Below are positions 1-9,828 of a stretch of DNA of 64,000 nt, one piece after another. The first letter of the stretch is position 1. Every line of letters begins with the position of its first letter. A program made the position numbers and the translations under genes. The notes beneath the pieces are model-generated. The model did no database searches. It was not told the DNA's origin and saw only the letters and a program-made list of their open reading frames with translations. The stretch lies in the NCBI RefSeq assembly GCF_003236295.1, contig NZ_POTW01000014.1:1-64000 (forward strand), given 5' to 3'. This stretch comes from Jiangella anatolica. Its GTDB lineage: Bacteria; Actinomycetota; Actinomycetes; Jiangellales; Jiangellaceae.

Positions 1-186
1 ACGCCCAGCCCCACGCCGACGCCGTCGGACACGTCCACCCCGGTGGCGCGGTCCAGCAGCACACCGGGGACCGACGCCGGCATCGCGCCCTACGTGCTCC
101 TGGTGGCGCTGCTGATCGGCGCCGCCGCGGCGGTCGCCGGACCCGCCCTGACCCGGCTCGGCGCCCGCTTCGCCCACAAGGCCTGA
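1..186 (+). CDS. C-terminal end of a Ser/Thr/Pro-stalked membrane-anchored surface protein (partial)
   Basis: The reading frame is open from base 1 to a TGA at 184-186, so only the last 61 residues are present. They begin with a low-complexity Ser/Thr/Pro/Asp stretch of the kind that spans a cell wall. One hydrophobic helix follows (about residues 31-49), then a short basic tail. This is the layout of an exported protein anchored by a C-terminal membrane segment. No LPxTG-like motif is visible before the helix. It lies directly upstream of, and on the same strand as, a run of secreted and membrane proteins, so it probably belongs to the same surface cluster. The N-terminal domains are outside the window and the family cannot be named. 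Confidence 0.6.
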   Translation, partial: TPSPTPTPSDTSTPVARSSSTPGTDAGIAPYVLLVALLIGAAAAVAGPALTRLGARFAHKA

Positions 187-302
187 CCTCATTCATCTGG
201 CGTACACGATGGCGAGACACAGCAGGTCAGAACGTTCGTGCTGCGTCCGTTCCACCGCCCCGGCGATCACGCAAACATCGATTCCGGCAACACAAGGCAC
301 GT

Positions 303-316
303 CCCTTTCGAAAGGG
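303..316 (+). promoter_or_regulatory. Perfect palindrome containing the ribosome binding site of the next gene
   Basis: CCCTTTCGAAAGGG is a perfect 14-base palindrome. Its right arm is part of the purine-rich ribosome binding site (AAAGGGGA, 311-318), which sits 8 bases before the GTG start at 327. Folding would hide the binding site. A control role is inference; the next gene downstream has a comparable arrangement. Confidence 0.4.
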
Positions 317-326
317 GATCATTTCA

Positions 327-1451
327 GTGAAGCGTCAGACCATCGCCCGTGCGGGCGCCGTGCTCGGGGCCGCCGCCATGGCGCTCGGCCTCGCGGTCGG
401 TCCCGCGTCGGCCGACCCGGACCCCGTCACCGACTACCGGCAGCTGGCCGGCGTCGGCTCGGACACGACCCAGGACGTGCTCAACGGCCTGGGCGTCGCC
501 GTCGGCGGCGGTGACGTGATCGCGTCGTGGGACGCGCGCGGCACGGCCACCATCTCCACCAAGGACGCGGCGCAGAACGCGAACTGCCAGAACATGGTCC
601 GCCCGAACGGCTCCGGCCAGGGCCGCACGGCCCTGCAGGCGTCCGAGGGCAGCGGCCAGTGGCAGGGCAAGACCATCACCGGCTGCGTCGACTTCGCCCG
701 CTCGTCCAGCGCGCCGGGCAGCCCGAACACGAACGGCACTTACACCTACATCCCGTTCGGCGTGGACGCCGTCACCTACGCGGTGCACAGCAACGCCGTC
801 ACCGACCTCGGCTTCCCGGCGAACCTGACCCGGCGCCAGCTCGAGGGCATCTACAAGTGCGTCATCACCCGCATCAACGGGATCGACGTGAACCCGCTGC
901 TGCCGCAGACGGGCTCGGGCACCCGTGCGTTCTGGCTGGCCCAGGTCGACATCCTCGAGGACGAGCTGTCCTCGTACCCGTGCATCGACCAGCGCAACAA
1001 CACCGTCCAGGAGCACGACGGCCGCGTGCTGCAGTGGAGCCTGACCGGCAACACCGCCGACATCGTGCCGTTCTCGGTGGCGCAGTTCGTCGCCCAGGGC
1101 AACGCCGGCGAGACCCACGACGGCGTCCTGATCGACGTCGAGAACCGTCGCGGCAGCGCGGTGCTCGGCCGGGTCAACAACGTGGCGCCGACCACCGGCA
1201 CCGCGGCCGACCCGGTCCTGAACGTCAACTTCCCGATCGTCCGCGACGTCTACAACGTCGTCCCGACGCACGACATCCAGGGCGCCGCGCCCGACGCGGC
1301 CATCGTGAACACCTTCGTGGGCGCCACCTCGGCCGTGTGCCAGCGGCGCACCGTGATCGAGGCCTTCGGCTTCGGTTTCCGGACCACCGCGGTCCCGGGT
1401 GACCAGCTCAAGCTCGCGTGTGGCGCCACCACGCTGCGGGCCAACAGCTGA
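327..1451 (+). CDS. Secreted PstS-like substrate-binding protein
   Basis: The 374-residue product starts with a clear signal peptide: basic MKRQ, a hydrophobic core, and an Ala-x-Ala cleavage site near residue 29. The mature part reads as a periplasmic-binding-protein fold of the PstS type, with an early G-V-G-S-D-T-T motif (about residues 42-48) and a Q-T-G-S-G-T-R motif near the middle. In PstS proteins these loops bind the oxyanion. There is no lipobox Cys, so it should be released or held by partners rather than lipid-anchored. No pst permease genes are next to it. Together with the neighbouring surface genes this argues for an extracellular binding or sensing role rather than classical phosphate import. 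The GTG start is chosen for its AAAGGGGA ribosome binding site. Confidence 0.6.
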   Translation: MKRQTIARAGAVLGAAAMALGLAVGPASADPDPVTDYRQLAGVGSDTTQDVLNGLGVAVGGGDVIASWDARGTATISTKDAAQNANCQNMVRPNGSGQGRTALQASEGSGQWQGKTITGCVDFARSSSAPGSPNTNGTYTYIPFGVDAVTYAVHSNAVTDLGFPANLTRRQLEGIYKCVITRINGIDVNPLLPQTGSGTRAFWLAQVDILEDELSSYPCIDQRNNTVQEHDGRVLQWSLTGNTADIVPFSVAQFVAQGNAGETHDGVLIDVENRRGSAVLGRVNNVAPTTGTAADPVLNVNFPIVRDVYNVVPTHDIQGAAPDAAIVNTFVGATSAVCQRRTVIEAFGFGFRTTAVPGDQLKLACGATTLRANS

Positions 1452-1469
1452 CACCTGGCTCCATCACCA

Positions 1470-1480
1470 CCTTCGGAAGG
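1470..1480 (+). promoter_or_regulatory. Short palindrome overlapping the ribosome binding site of the 1492 gene
   Basis: CCTTCGGAAGG is a perfect palindrome in the 40-base gap between two genes. It runs into the repeated ribosome binding purines GGAAGGGAAGG (1475-1485) in front of the ATG at 1492. The CCTTC arm can pair with either purine block. The layout resembles the palindrome before the 327 gene. Confidence 0.35.
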
Positions 1481-1491
1481 GAAGGCAAGTC

Positions 1492-2469
1492 ATGCACATG
1501 TCGAAGAGGGCGCTGGCGCTGGCCGCCACGTCCGTGGTCGCCGGCGTCGTCGGCGCCGGCCTCGCCGCCGTTCCGGCGAACGCGGCCGTGCTCGGCGACA
1601 TCGAGTTCTCGGCGACCACCGGCAGCATCAACGACGGCCCGTTCCTGGCGTGGGCGCGCTCCTCGGGCCCGTGCCCGACGCCGTTCAGCCAGGCCGCGTC
1701 GCTCGACGTCGTCATCGACGTCGACGGCAACGGCACGATCGACCTGGACACCGAGCGCTTCTCGCTCGGCCCGACGCTGAACGAGGGCGGCTACGACCAG
1801 GGCCCGGTCCAGGTCGACGGCACCCCGGGCACCGCCCGGACGCTGGAGACCCGGCTGCAGGGCCGCAAGGGCGAGTTCGAGATCCGCATCAGCTGCATCT
1901 CCGAGCAGTTCATCGCCTCGCCGGACTACTACGCGGCGTCCATCATCGTCGAGGGCGACACGTGGCGCCTCAACGAGGACGTCGAGCAGCCGGTCGAGGG
2001 CACGCAGGACATCACCACCACGGTCGAGCAGGGCGAGGGCCAGCTCACCATGACGATCGGCGACGACGCGCAGGTCACCCTGCCGGCGCCGCAGCTCGAT
2101 GGTGACCGGCTCTCGACCGAGGGCACCCTCGACCCCGTCACGGTCAGCGACACCCGCGCGGGTGCGCCCGGCTGGGACACCACCGCCCAGGTGAGCGAGT
2201 TCTCCACCGGGTCGGCCTCGTTCGAGGGCAAGTACCTCGGCTGGACCCCGGCGGTCGTCTCCTCGACGGCCACCGGTGTCACCGCGGGTGCCGCCGTCGC
2301 GACCGGCTTCGAGTCGGGCACGGGTCTGTCGGAGCCGCGGCAGCTGGCGGGCGCGCCCGCGGGCAGCGGCGCCGGCACCTCGCAGCTCGGCGCGGGCCTC
2401 TCGCTGGAGATCCCGGCCGACACCGCGGCCGGTACGTACACCGCCACGCTGACGCTGACCACGATCTGA
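1492..2469 (+). CDS. Secreted protein of unknown family, probably a beta-sandwich surface protein
   Basis: From the ATG at 1492 the product has 325 residues. It opens with a Sec signal peptide (basic start, Ala/Val-rich core, V-P-A-N-A-A cleavage region near residue 30). An in-frame start further upstream exists, but it would add residues that overlap the preceding gene, and the GAAGG site fits 1492. The mature protein is rich in Thr, Gly, Asp and Val, with two Cys pairs at most and no membrane helix. It has the alternating pattern expected of secreted beta-rich domains. One segment, D-V-D-G-N-G-T-I-D, resembles a calcium-binding loop. Position and export signal tie it to the adjacent binding protein and DUF916-like protein. 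No enzyme motif is seen. Confidence 0.6.
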   Translation: MHMSKRALALAATSVVAGVVGAGLAAVPANAAVLGDIEFSATTGSINDGPFLAWARSSGPCPTPFSQAASLDVVIDVDGNGTIDLDTERFSLGPTLNEGGYDQGPVQVDGTPGTARTLETRLQGRKGEFEIRISCISEQFIASPDYYAASIIVEGDTWRLNEDVEQPVEGTQDITTTVEQGEGQLTMTIGDDAQVTLPAPQLDGDRLSTEGTLDPVTVSDTRAGAPGWDTTAQVSEFSTGSASFEGKYLGWTPAVVSSTATGVTAGAAVATGFESGTGLSEPRQLAGAPAGSGAGTSQLGAGLSLEIPADTAAGTYTATLTLTTI

Positions 2470-2488
2470 TCCGGTCGTCAGCACACCG

Positions 2489-2519
2489 GGGGTGGATCCG
2501 GGATCTCCGGGTCCACCCC
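2489..2519 (+). terminator. Stem-loop between the secreted-protein gene and the DUF916-like gene
   Basis: GGGGTGGATCC (2489-2499) pairs with GGGTCCACCCC (2509-2519) over 11 positions with one G-T pair, leaving a 9-base loop. No T-run follows, as is usual for high-GC genomes. It could end or attenuate transcription within the surface cluster. Confidence 0.45.
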
Positions 2520-2553
2520 TCCCGGCCGTAGTCGAGAATTGGAGTCACCTGCG

Positions 2554-3945
2554 ATGGCCAGAGCCCTTCGTCGTCTCGCCGGGGTGCTCGCTGCCGTTCT
2601 GGCCTTTGCGGCGCTCGTCGCCGCGCCGGCAGCAGCCTCGTCAACCGCACCTTCGGATGGGTCGGTGAGCTGGTCGGTCCAGCCGTCGACCGAGAACGGC
2701 CCGGACGGCCGCACCGCCTTCACCTACGAGCTCGAGCCCGGCGCGACCGTCTCCGACGTCGTCCGGGTCAACAACTTCAGCGACACCCCGCAGACCTTCC
2801 GCGTCTACTCGCAGGACGCGATCAACACCCCGGAGGGCAGCTTCTCGCTGCTGGAGGGGTCCGAGACACCGGTCGACGTCGGGCTCTGGGCGGCGGTGAG
2901 CCACGACAGCGTCGAGGTGCCGGCCGGCGGCCACGTCGACCTGCCGTTCACGCTGACGGTGCCGGCGAACGCGACCCCCGGCGACCACGCCGGCGGGATC
3001 GTCGCGTCGCTCACCGACGTCGTGACCGAGGAGGACGACAACCAGGTCCTCGTCGAGAACCGCGTCGGCGCCCGCATCTACCTGCGCGTCGGCGGCGACC
3101 TGGCGCCGTCCGTGCGGATCCAGTCCGTGTCGGCCTCGTTCGACGGCGGGTGGATCCCGTTCGCCGGCGGCTCCCTCTCCGTCACCTACGAGCTGGAGAA
3201 CACCGGCAACGTGCGGCTGACCGGCTCGCAGCTGGTCGACGTCGAGGGGCCGCTGGGCGTGGCCCTGAAGTCCGTCCACCCCGACGACCTGCCCGAGCTG
3301 CTGCCCGGCCAGAAGTACACCGTCACCACCGAGGCGACCGGCGTGCAGCGGCTGGGCCGGCTGACCGCCCGGGTGTCGATCGACCCGGCGTCGCTGAACG
3401 TGCCCGAGGGCAGCGTGGAGCCGCCGGACGTGTCCGCGGTCGCGTCGGTGTGGGCGGTGCCGTGGCCAGAGCTGCTGGTGCTGCTGGTGATCGTCGTGCT
3501 GCTGGTGCTGCTGCGCCGCCGTTCCCGCGGGCGCCGGCGCCGGGCGGCGGAGGCGATCGCGGCCGCCGAGGCGCGCGGCCGGGCCGCAGCGGCGGCCGAG
3601 CTGGGCACGTCGCGGATCGTGGCGGTGCTGACGGCGGGGGTGCTGGCGCTGCTCGGCCTGGCCGGGCTGGCCGGGCCCGCCGTTGCCGGTGAGCGGCCGG
3701 CGCCGGGGGAGATGGACGTGACCGTGACGGTCCCGTCGCCGTCGCCGACGGGGTCCGACTCCGGTTCCGACTCCGGTTCCGTCGGCGGCACCGGCGACGC
3801 GGACGGCGGGGAAGGGGAGCACCCGCCGACCGGCGCCGACCTCGCCGGCTGGGCCGGGATCGGCGTCCTGCTGGTGGTGTTCGGGACGTTGCTGGCCCGG
3901 CCGCTGCGGCGCACCGGCGCCGGCGCCGGCGAGGCGGCCGCGTGA
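2554..3945 (+). CDS. DUF916/WxLIP-like membrane protein with a degenerate sorting-signal tail
   Basis: The 463-residue product starts at the ATG preceded by GGAG (2541-2544). It has a signal peptide (residues 1-29) and an extracellular Ig-like region (about 36-160) resembling the peptidoglycan-binding domain of WxL-interacting proteins (DUF916). A second beta domain follows (about 185-280). A membrane helix at about 303-320 is followed by a very basic Arg-rich segment and an Ala-rich helix. A second hydrophobic segment (about 353-375) ends in A-V-A-G like another signal peptide. After a Ser/Asp/Gly-rich linker the end reads HPPTG (423-427), then a hydrophobic helix, then Arg-Arg. This is the layout of a sortase sorting signal but with the leading Leu replaced by His. 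Its stop overlaps the sortase-like gene by 4 bases. Confidence 0.6.
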   Translation: MARALRRLAGVLAAVLAFAALVAAPAAASSTAPSDGSVSWSVQPSTENGPDGRTAFTYELEPGATVSDVVRVNNFSDTPQTFRVYSQDAINTPEGSFSLLEGSETPVDVGLWAAVSHDSVEVPAGGHVDLPFTLTVPANATPGDHAGGIVASLTDVVTEEDDNQVLVENRVGARIYLRVGGDLAPSVRIQSVSASFDGGWIPFAGGSLSVTYELENTGNVRLTGSQLVDVEGPLGVALKSVHPDDLPELLPGQKYTVTTEATGVQRLGRLTARVSIDPASLNVPEGSVEPPDVSAVASVWAVPWPELLVLLVIVVLLVLLRRRSRGRRRRAAEAIAAAEARGRAAAAAELGTSRIVAVLTAGVLALLGLAGLAGPAVAGERPAPGEMDVTVTVPSPSPTGSDSGSDSGSVGGTGDADGGEGEHPPTGADLAGWAGIGVLLVVFGTLLARPLRRTGAGAGEAAA

Positions 3946-4919
3946 GTGTGGACACGCCGCCGTCCGCCCCGCCCGCGCCGGCTCCACCGGTGCCGCCGGC
4001 GTCGCCCGCTCCTCGCCCGTCCGTGCAGCCGCCGGTCATGCCGTCCGTGCCGGTGGTCGTGTCGTCCGGGCTGGGCGACGCGCTGCGGCTGCCCGGGCTC
4101 GCGCTGACGATCGTCGGCGTGCTGCTGCTCGGCTTCGTGGCGCAGCTGGGGCTGCTGTCGCAGCTCGGGCACTCGCGGGCGCAGGAGCTGGCGTTCGACG
4201 AGTTCCGGGTGCGGCTGGCCGACGGCACGGCGCCGCTCGGCCAGCTCAACGCGGACGAGGAGCTGTACCCGTCGGGCACGGCGATGGCGGTGCTGGAGAT
4301 CCCGGCGCTCGCCCTGCACGAGGTCGTCTTCGAGGGGACGACGTCGGCGGTGCTGCAGGACGGTCCCGGTCACCGTCGCGACACCGTCTATCCCGGTCAG
4401 GCCGGGACCAGCGTCGTCATGGGCCGGCAGGCGACCTACGGCGGCCCGTTCGGCGGGCTGGACCTGCTGCAGCCGGGCGAGCCGCTCACTGTCACCACCG
4501 GGCAGGGCGCGCACACGTACCACGTGACCGGCGTGCGCCGCGAGGGCGATCCGCAGCCGCCCCCGCTCGCCGCCGGCGAGGGCCGCTTGACGCTCGTCAC
4601 CGCCGGCGGCGACCCCTTCCGCCCCGACGACGTCCTGCGGGTCGACGCCGAGCTGGTCAGCGACCCCGTCCCGGCTCCGTCCCGCCCGTATCGGCCGGCC
4701 GACCTGCCGGAGTCGGAGCAGGCGATGAAGGGCGATCCGTCCGGGTGGGTGGCGGTGATGCTGTGGGCGCAGGCGATCGCGGTGGCCGCAGCCGGCGTGG
4801 CCTGGGCGACGGTGGCGTGGGGCAAGGCCCAGGCGTGGACCGTCGGCGTGCCCCTCCTCGGCGGCCTCGGCATCGGCCTCGCCGACGCCGTCGCGGTGCT
4901 GCTGCCGAACCTGATGTAG
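3942..4919 (+). CDS. Sortase-fold protein lacking the catalytic His and Cys (pseudo-sortase)
   Basis: The 325-residue product has a Pro-rich cytoplasmic N-terminus (1-37), a membrane helix (about 50-73), an extracellular sortase-like domain (about 105-240) and a C-terminal membrane pair. The landmarks of a class E/F sortase are present in order: P-G-Q-A-G-T-S-V-V before the active site, G-x-x-A-T-Y-G, and a closing L-T-L-V-T strand. Where active sortases have G-H-R-T-T-Y this protein has G-R-Q-A-T-Y, so catalytic His is Arg162. Where they have T-T-C it has V-T-A, so the nucleophile is Ala221. Arg233 lies where the third catalytic residue would be. Transpeptidation therefore looks impossible; a binding or scaffold role is inferred. 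The GTG start overlaps the preceding stop (GTGA), so it is probably translationally coupled to the DUF916-like partner. Confidence 0.65.
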   Translation: MSVDTPPSAPPAPAPPVPPASPAPRPSVQPPVMPSVPVVVSSGLGDALRLPGLALTIVGVLLLGFVAQLGLLSQLGHSRAQELAFDEFRVRLADGTAPLGQLNADEELYPSGTAMAVLEIPALALHEVVFEGTTSAVLQDGPGHRRDTVYPGQAGTSVVMGRQATYGGPFGGLDLLQPGEPLTVTTGQGAHTYHVTGVRREGDPQPPPLAAGEGRLTLVTAGGDPFRPDDVLRVDAELVSDPVPAPSRPYRPADLPESEQAMKGDPSGWVAVMLWAQAIAVAAAGVAWATVAWGKAQAWTVGVPLLGGLGIGLADAVAVLLPNLM

Positions 4920-4968
4920 TCAGTATCGACGGGTATCGTCGGGGCTGTCGCTTGCGGAAGGATCGCCC

Positions 4969-5832
4969 ATGCCTCGTGTTGCCCTGGTCACCTGCGCCGA
5001 GTTGCCCGACCTCGACGTCGACGACCGGCTGGTCGTCGAGCCGTTGCGGGCGCTCGGCGTCGACGTCGAGACGCCGGTGTGGGACGACCCGGCGGTGGAC
5101 TGGGCGTCGTTCGACCTCGCGGTGCTGCGCAACCCGTGGGACTACGCCCGCCGCCGGGAGCAGTTCCTGGCCTGGGCGCACGCCGTGCCGCGGCTGCTGA
5201 ACCCGGCGAAGGTGGTCGAGTGGAACACCGACAAGGTGTACCTGCGCGAGCTGGCCGCGGCCGGGCTGCCGGTCGTCCCGACCACCTGGCTGACGCCGGG
5301 CGAGCCGCCCGCCGGCCTCCCGCGGAGCGGCGAGTACGTCGTCAAGCCGTCGATCAGCGCCGGCTCGGCCGACACCGGCCGCTACGACCTGGCCGACGCC
5401 GGGCAGCGCGCGCTCGCCGTCGCGCAGGTGGAGAAGCTGCTGGGCCGCGGCTCCACCGTCATGCTGCAGCCGTACCTGACCGCCGTCGACACCGCCGGCG
5501 AGACCGCGATGCTGCACCTCGGCGGCGCGTTCAGCCACGCCATCCGCAAGGGCGCCCTGCTCGACGGGCCGGACCTGCGCGACGGGAAGCCGCTGTGGAG
5601 CGAGCAGATCGAGCCGCGCGAGCCGTCGGACGCCGAGCGCGAGCTGGCCCGGCGCACCCTGGACGCGATCCCGGGCAGCGACACCCTGCTGTACGCACGC
5701 GTCGACACGATCCCGGGCCCAGACGGCGCCCCCGTCATCCTCGAGGTCGAGCTGACCGAGCCGAGCCTGTTCCTGGCCACGTCGCCGGGCGCGCCGGAAC
5801 GGCTGGCGCGGGCGATCACCGCCCGCCTCTAA
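4969..5832 (+). CDS. ATP-grasp superfamily protein (RimK/DcsG-like)
   Basis: The 287-residue cytoplasmic protein begins at an ATG with GGAAGGA in front. The N-terminal part is a pre-ATP-grasp Rossmann-like region with a R-N-P-W-D-Y motif. The middle contains K-V-V-E-W-N-T-D-K, then Y-V-V-K-P-S as the ATP-binding Lys strand, and Q-P-Y-L as the hinge. The end has L-E-V-E-L-T-E-P, which supplies metal-binding acidic residues in place of the usual E-x-N. This arrangement is common in RimK-like ligases that join a carboxylate to an amine. The substrate cannot be told. It sits alone between the surface cluster and thrS on the same strand, and no partner gene suggests a pathway. Confidence 0.6.
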   Translation: MPRVALVTCAELPDLDVDDRLVVEPLRALGVDVETPVWDDPAVDWASFDLAVLRNPWDYARRREQFLAWAHAVPRLLNPAKVVEWNTDKVYLRELAAAGLPVVPTTWLTPGEPPAGLPRSGEYVVKPSISAGSADTGRYDLADAGQRALAVAQVEKLLGRGSTVMLQPYLTAVDTAGETAMLHLGGAFSHAIRKGALLDGPDLRDGKPLWSEQIEPREPSDAERELARRTLDAIPGSDTLLYARVDTIPGPDGAPVILEVELTEPSLFLATSPGAPERLARAITARL

Positions 5833-5882
5833 CCGCTACCATCGACCCGGCCGGAAACCACCCCAGAACCGAGGAGCACGTC

Positions 5883-7856
<1,974 letters not shown>

Positions 7857-7858
7857 GG

Positions 7859-8365
7859 ATGCCGGAGGCGGACCGCCTGGAGCGGCTCTGGACGCCGTAC
7901 CGGATGGCCTACATCACCGGCGAGGCGGGGAACGGCCGCGACGGTGATGGCTGCCCGTTCTGCGAGATCCCGAAGAAGTCCGACGAGGACGGGCTGATCC
8001 TGCACCGCGGCGAGACCGCGTACGCGGTGCTGAACCTGCACCCGTACAACCCCGGCCACCTCATGGTCGTCCCGTACCGGCACACCGGCGAGTTCGAGAC
8101 GCTCACGGACGCGGAGTCGCGCGAGCTGACGGCGATGACGCAGGACGCCGTGCGCGCGGTGAAGGCGGCGTCGGGCCCGCAGGGCTTCAACGTCGGTCTC
8201 AACCTCGGCGGCGTCGCCGGCGGCTCGCTCTCCACCCACCTCCACCAGCACGTCGTGCCGCGGTGGAGCGGCGACGCCAACTTCATGACCGTGCTCGACA
8301 ACACGAAGATCATGCCGCAGCTGCTCGCCGACACCCGCGCCCTGCTGGCCGAGGCCTGGCCGTGA
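7859..8365 (+). CDS. HIT-family hydrolase/AP4A phosphorylase-like protein
   Basis: The 168-residue protein has the histidine triad H-L-H-Q-H (His127, 129, 131) followed by V-V-P-R-W, the active site of HIT nucleotide hydrolases and transferases. A C-P-F-C pair (Cys32, Cys35) matches the zinc site of the actinobacterial branch typified by M. tuberculosis Rv2613c, which acts on diadenosine polyphosphates. The start ATG is 2 bases after thrS, and its stop overlaps the next gene (GTGA), so the three are likely co-transcribed. The substrate is assigned from the family only. Confidence 0.85.
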   Translation: MPEADRLERLWTPYRMAYITGEAGNGRDGDGCPFCEIPKKSDEDGLILHRGETAYAVLNLHPYNPGHLMVVPYRHTGEFETLTDAESRELTAMTQDAVRAVKAASGPQGFNVGLNLGGVAGGSLSTHLHQHVVPRWSGDANFMTVLDNTKIMPQLLADTRALLAEAWP

Positions 8366-9828
8366 CCGACGCAGAACCCAAGCCCAAGGACGACGACGTC
8401 ACGCACCTCGAGGACGAGCTGGTCACCACCCATCACGACCTCGACACGCCGGACGGCCGGCTGTCCTACACGGCCAAGGCCGGCCGGGTCGTGCTGTGGG
8501 AGGACAAGGTCGAGGACGACGTGTGGAAGGGCCGCCGCCCGCGTGCCCAGGTCGGCCTGACGGCGTACACGCTGGACGACGCCGACGCGAGCACCAGGCC
8601 GGTGACCTTCGCGTTCAACGGAGGGCCGGGCTCGGCCAGCGTGTGGCTGCACCTCGGCGTGCTGGGGCCGCGCCGCGTCGTCATGGGCGACGTCGGTGAG
8701 CTGGCGCCGCCTCCGTACGGGCTGGCCGACAACCCGGAGTCACTGCTCACGGCGAGTGACCTCGTCTTCATCGACCCCGTGTCGACCGGGCGGTCCCGGG
8801 TGGTCGACGGCGAGAAGGCGGGCGACTTCCACGGGTTCACCGCCGACATCGAGTCCGTCGGCGAGATCATCCGGCAGTGGGTCACCGCCGAGGGCCGCTG
8901 GCTGTCGCCGAAGCTGCTGGCGGGGGAGTCCTACGGCACCACCCGCGCGGCGGCGCTGGCCCAGCACCTGCAGAGCACCGGCATGTACCTCAACGGGCTC
9001 ATGCTCATCTCCTGCGCCCTCAACTTCGGCGTGGCCGAGTTCCAGGTGGGCAACGACAATGCGTACGCGCGCTACCTGCCGTTCTACGCCGCGGCCGCCC
9101 ACTACCACGGCAGGCACCCGGGCCGGGAGCTGCGCGACGTCGTCGCCGAGGCCGAGGGGTACGCCGCCCGCGACTACCTCTACGTGCTGGCCCGCGGGTC
9201 CCGGCTGAGCGGCCAGGAGCGGGCCAACGCCGTCGCGACCGTGGCCCGCCTCGCCGGCGTGAGCGAGGACTACGTCGACCGCGCGGACCTGCGGCTGGAG
9301 CACTGGCGCTACTTCACCGAGCTGCGTCGCGCCGACGGCCTCAGCGTCGGGCGGCTGGACGCCCGGTTCACCGGGCCCGCCGGCGACGGCGTCGCCGACG
9401 GCATGGACGCCGACCCGTCGATGGACGCGATCCTCGGCCCGTACGCCACGGCGTACCAGCACTATGCCCGCGCCGAGCTCGGCATCGAGGACACCACCCC
9501 GTTCCACGTGTTCGGTCCCGACGTCATCGGCAAGTGGAGCTACAAGGAGTTCGAGAACGCGCCGGTGTCGGTGCTGGACCGGCTGTCCCGGGCGATGCGG
9601 CAGAACCCGCACCTGCGCGTCCACGTCGCCTTCGGCTATTACGACGGCGCGACCCCGTTCTCCTGCGCCGAGGACGACCTCGCGCACCTGAAGATCCCCG
9701 CTGATCTGCAGGGAAACATCGAACGCCGCTACTACGAGGCCGGCCACATGATGTACGTGCACGAGCCCAGCCGGCTGCGGCAGAGCGCCGACCTCGTCGA
9801 CTTCGTGCGGCGGGCCACCGCAGGCTAG
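8362..9828 (+). CDS. S10-family serine carboxypeptidase-like protein
   Basis: The 488-residue protein carries the serine carboxypeptidase (S10) landmarks. N-G-G-P-G (residues 86-90) forms the oxyanion hole, G-E-S-Y-G-T holds the nucleophile Ser190, and the late G-H-M-M-Y segment supplies the His. There is no signal peptide; the N-terminus is Lys/Asp/Glu-rich, so it is predicted to be cytoplasmic, unlike the vacuolar or secreted eukaryotic relatives. It begins at a GTG overlapping the HIT stop codon. Its stop overlaps, on the opposite strand, the stop of the EF-G-like gene. In Mycobacterium HIT is followed directly by pgsA, so this gene and the next look inserted into an otherwise conserved order. 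Confidence 0.8.
   Translation: MTDAEPKPKDDDVTHLEDELVTTHHDLDTPDGRLSYTAKAGRVVLWEDKVEDDVWKGRRPRAQVGLTAYTLDDADASTRPVTFAFNGGPGSASVWLHLGVLGPRRVVMGDVGELAPPPYGLADNPESLLTASDLVFIDPVSTGRSRVVDGEKAGDFHGFTADIESVGEIIRQWVTAEGRWLSPKLLAGESYGTTRAAALAQHLQSTGMYLNGLMLISCALNFGVAEFQVGNDNAYARYLPFYAAAAHYHGRHPGRELRDVVAEAEGYAARDYLYVLARGSRLSGQERANAVATVARLAGVSEDYVDRADLRLEHWRYFTELRRADGLSVGRLDARFTGPAGDGVADGMDADPSMDAILGPYATAYQHYARAELGIEDTTPFHVFGPDVIGKWSYKEFENAPVSVLDRLSRAMRQNPHLRVHVAFGYYDGATPFSCAEDDLAHLKIPADLQGNIERRYYEAGHMMYVHEPSRLRQSADLVDFVRRATAG

Noticed and set aside
324-1454. Long minus-strand open frame opposite the PstS-like gene
   Set aside because: It mirrors the codon structure of the plus-strand gene in high-GC DNA, has an Arg/Val/Asp-rich nonsense composition, and the plus strand has signal peptide and motifs.
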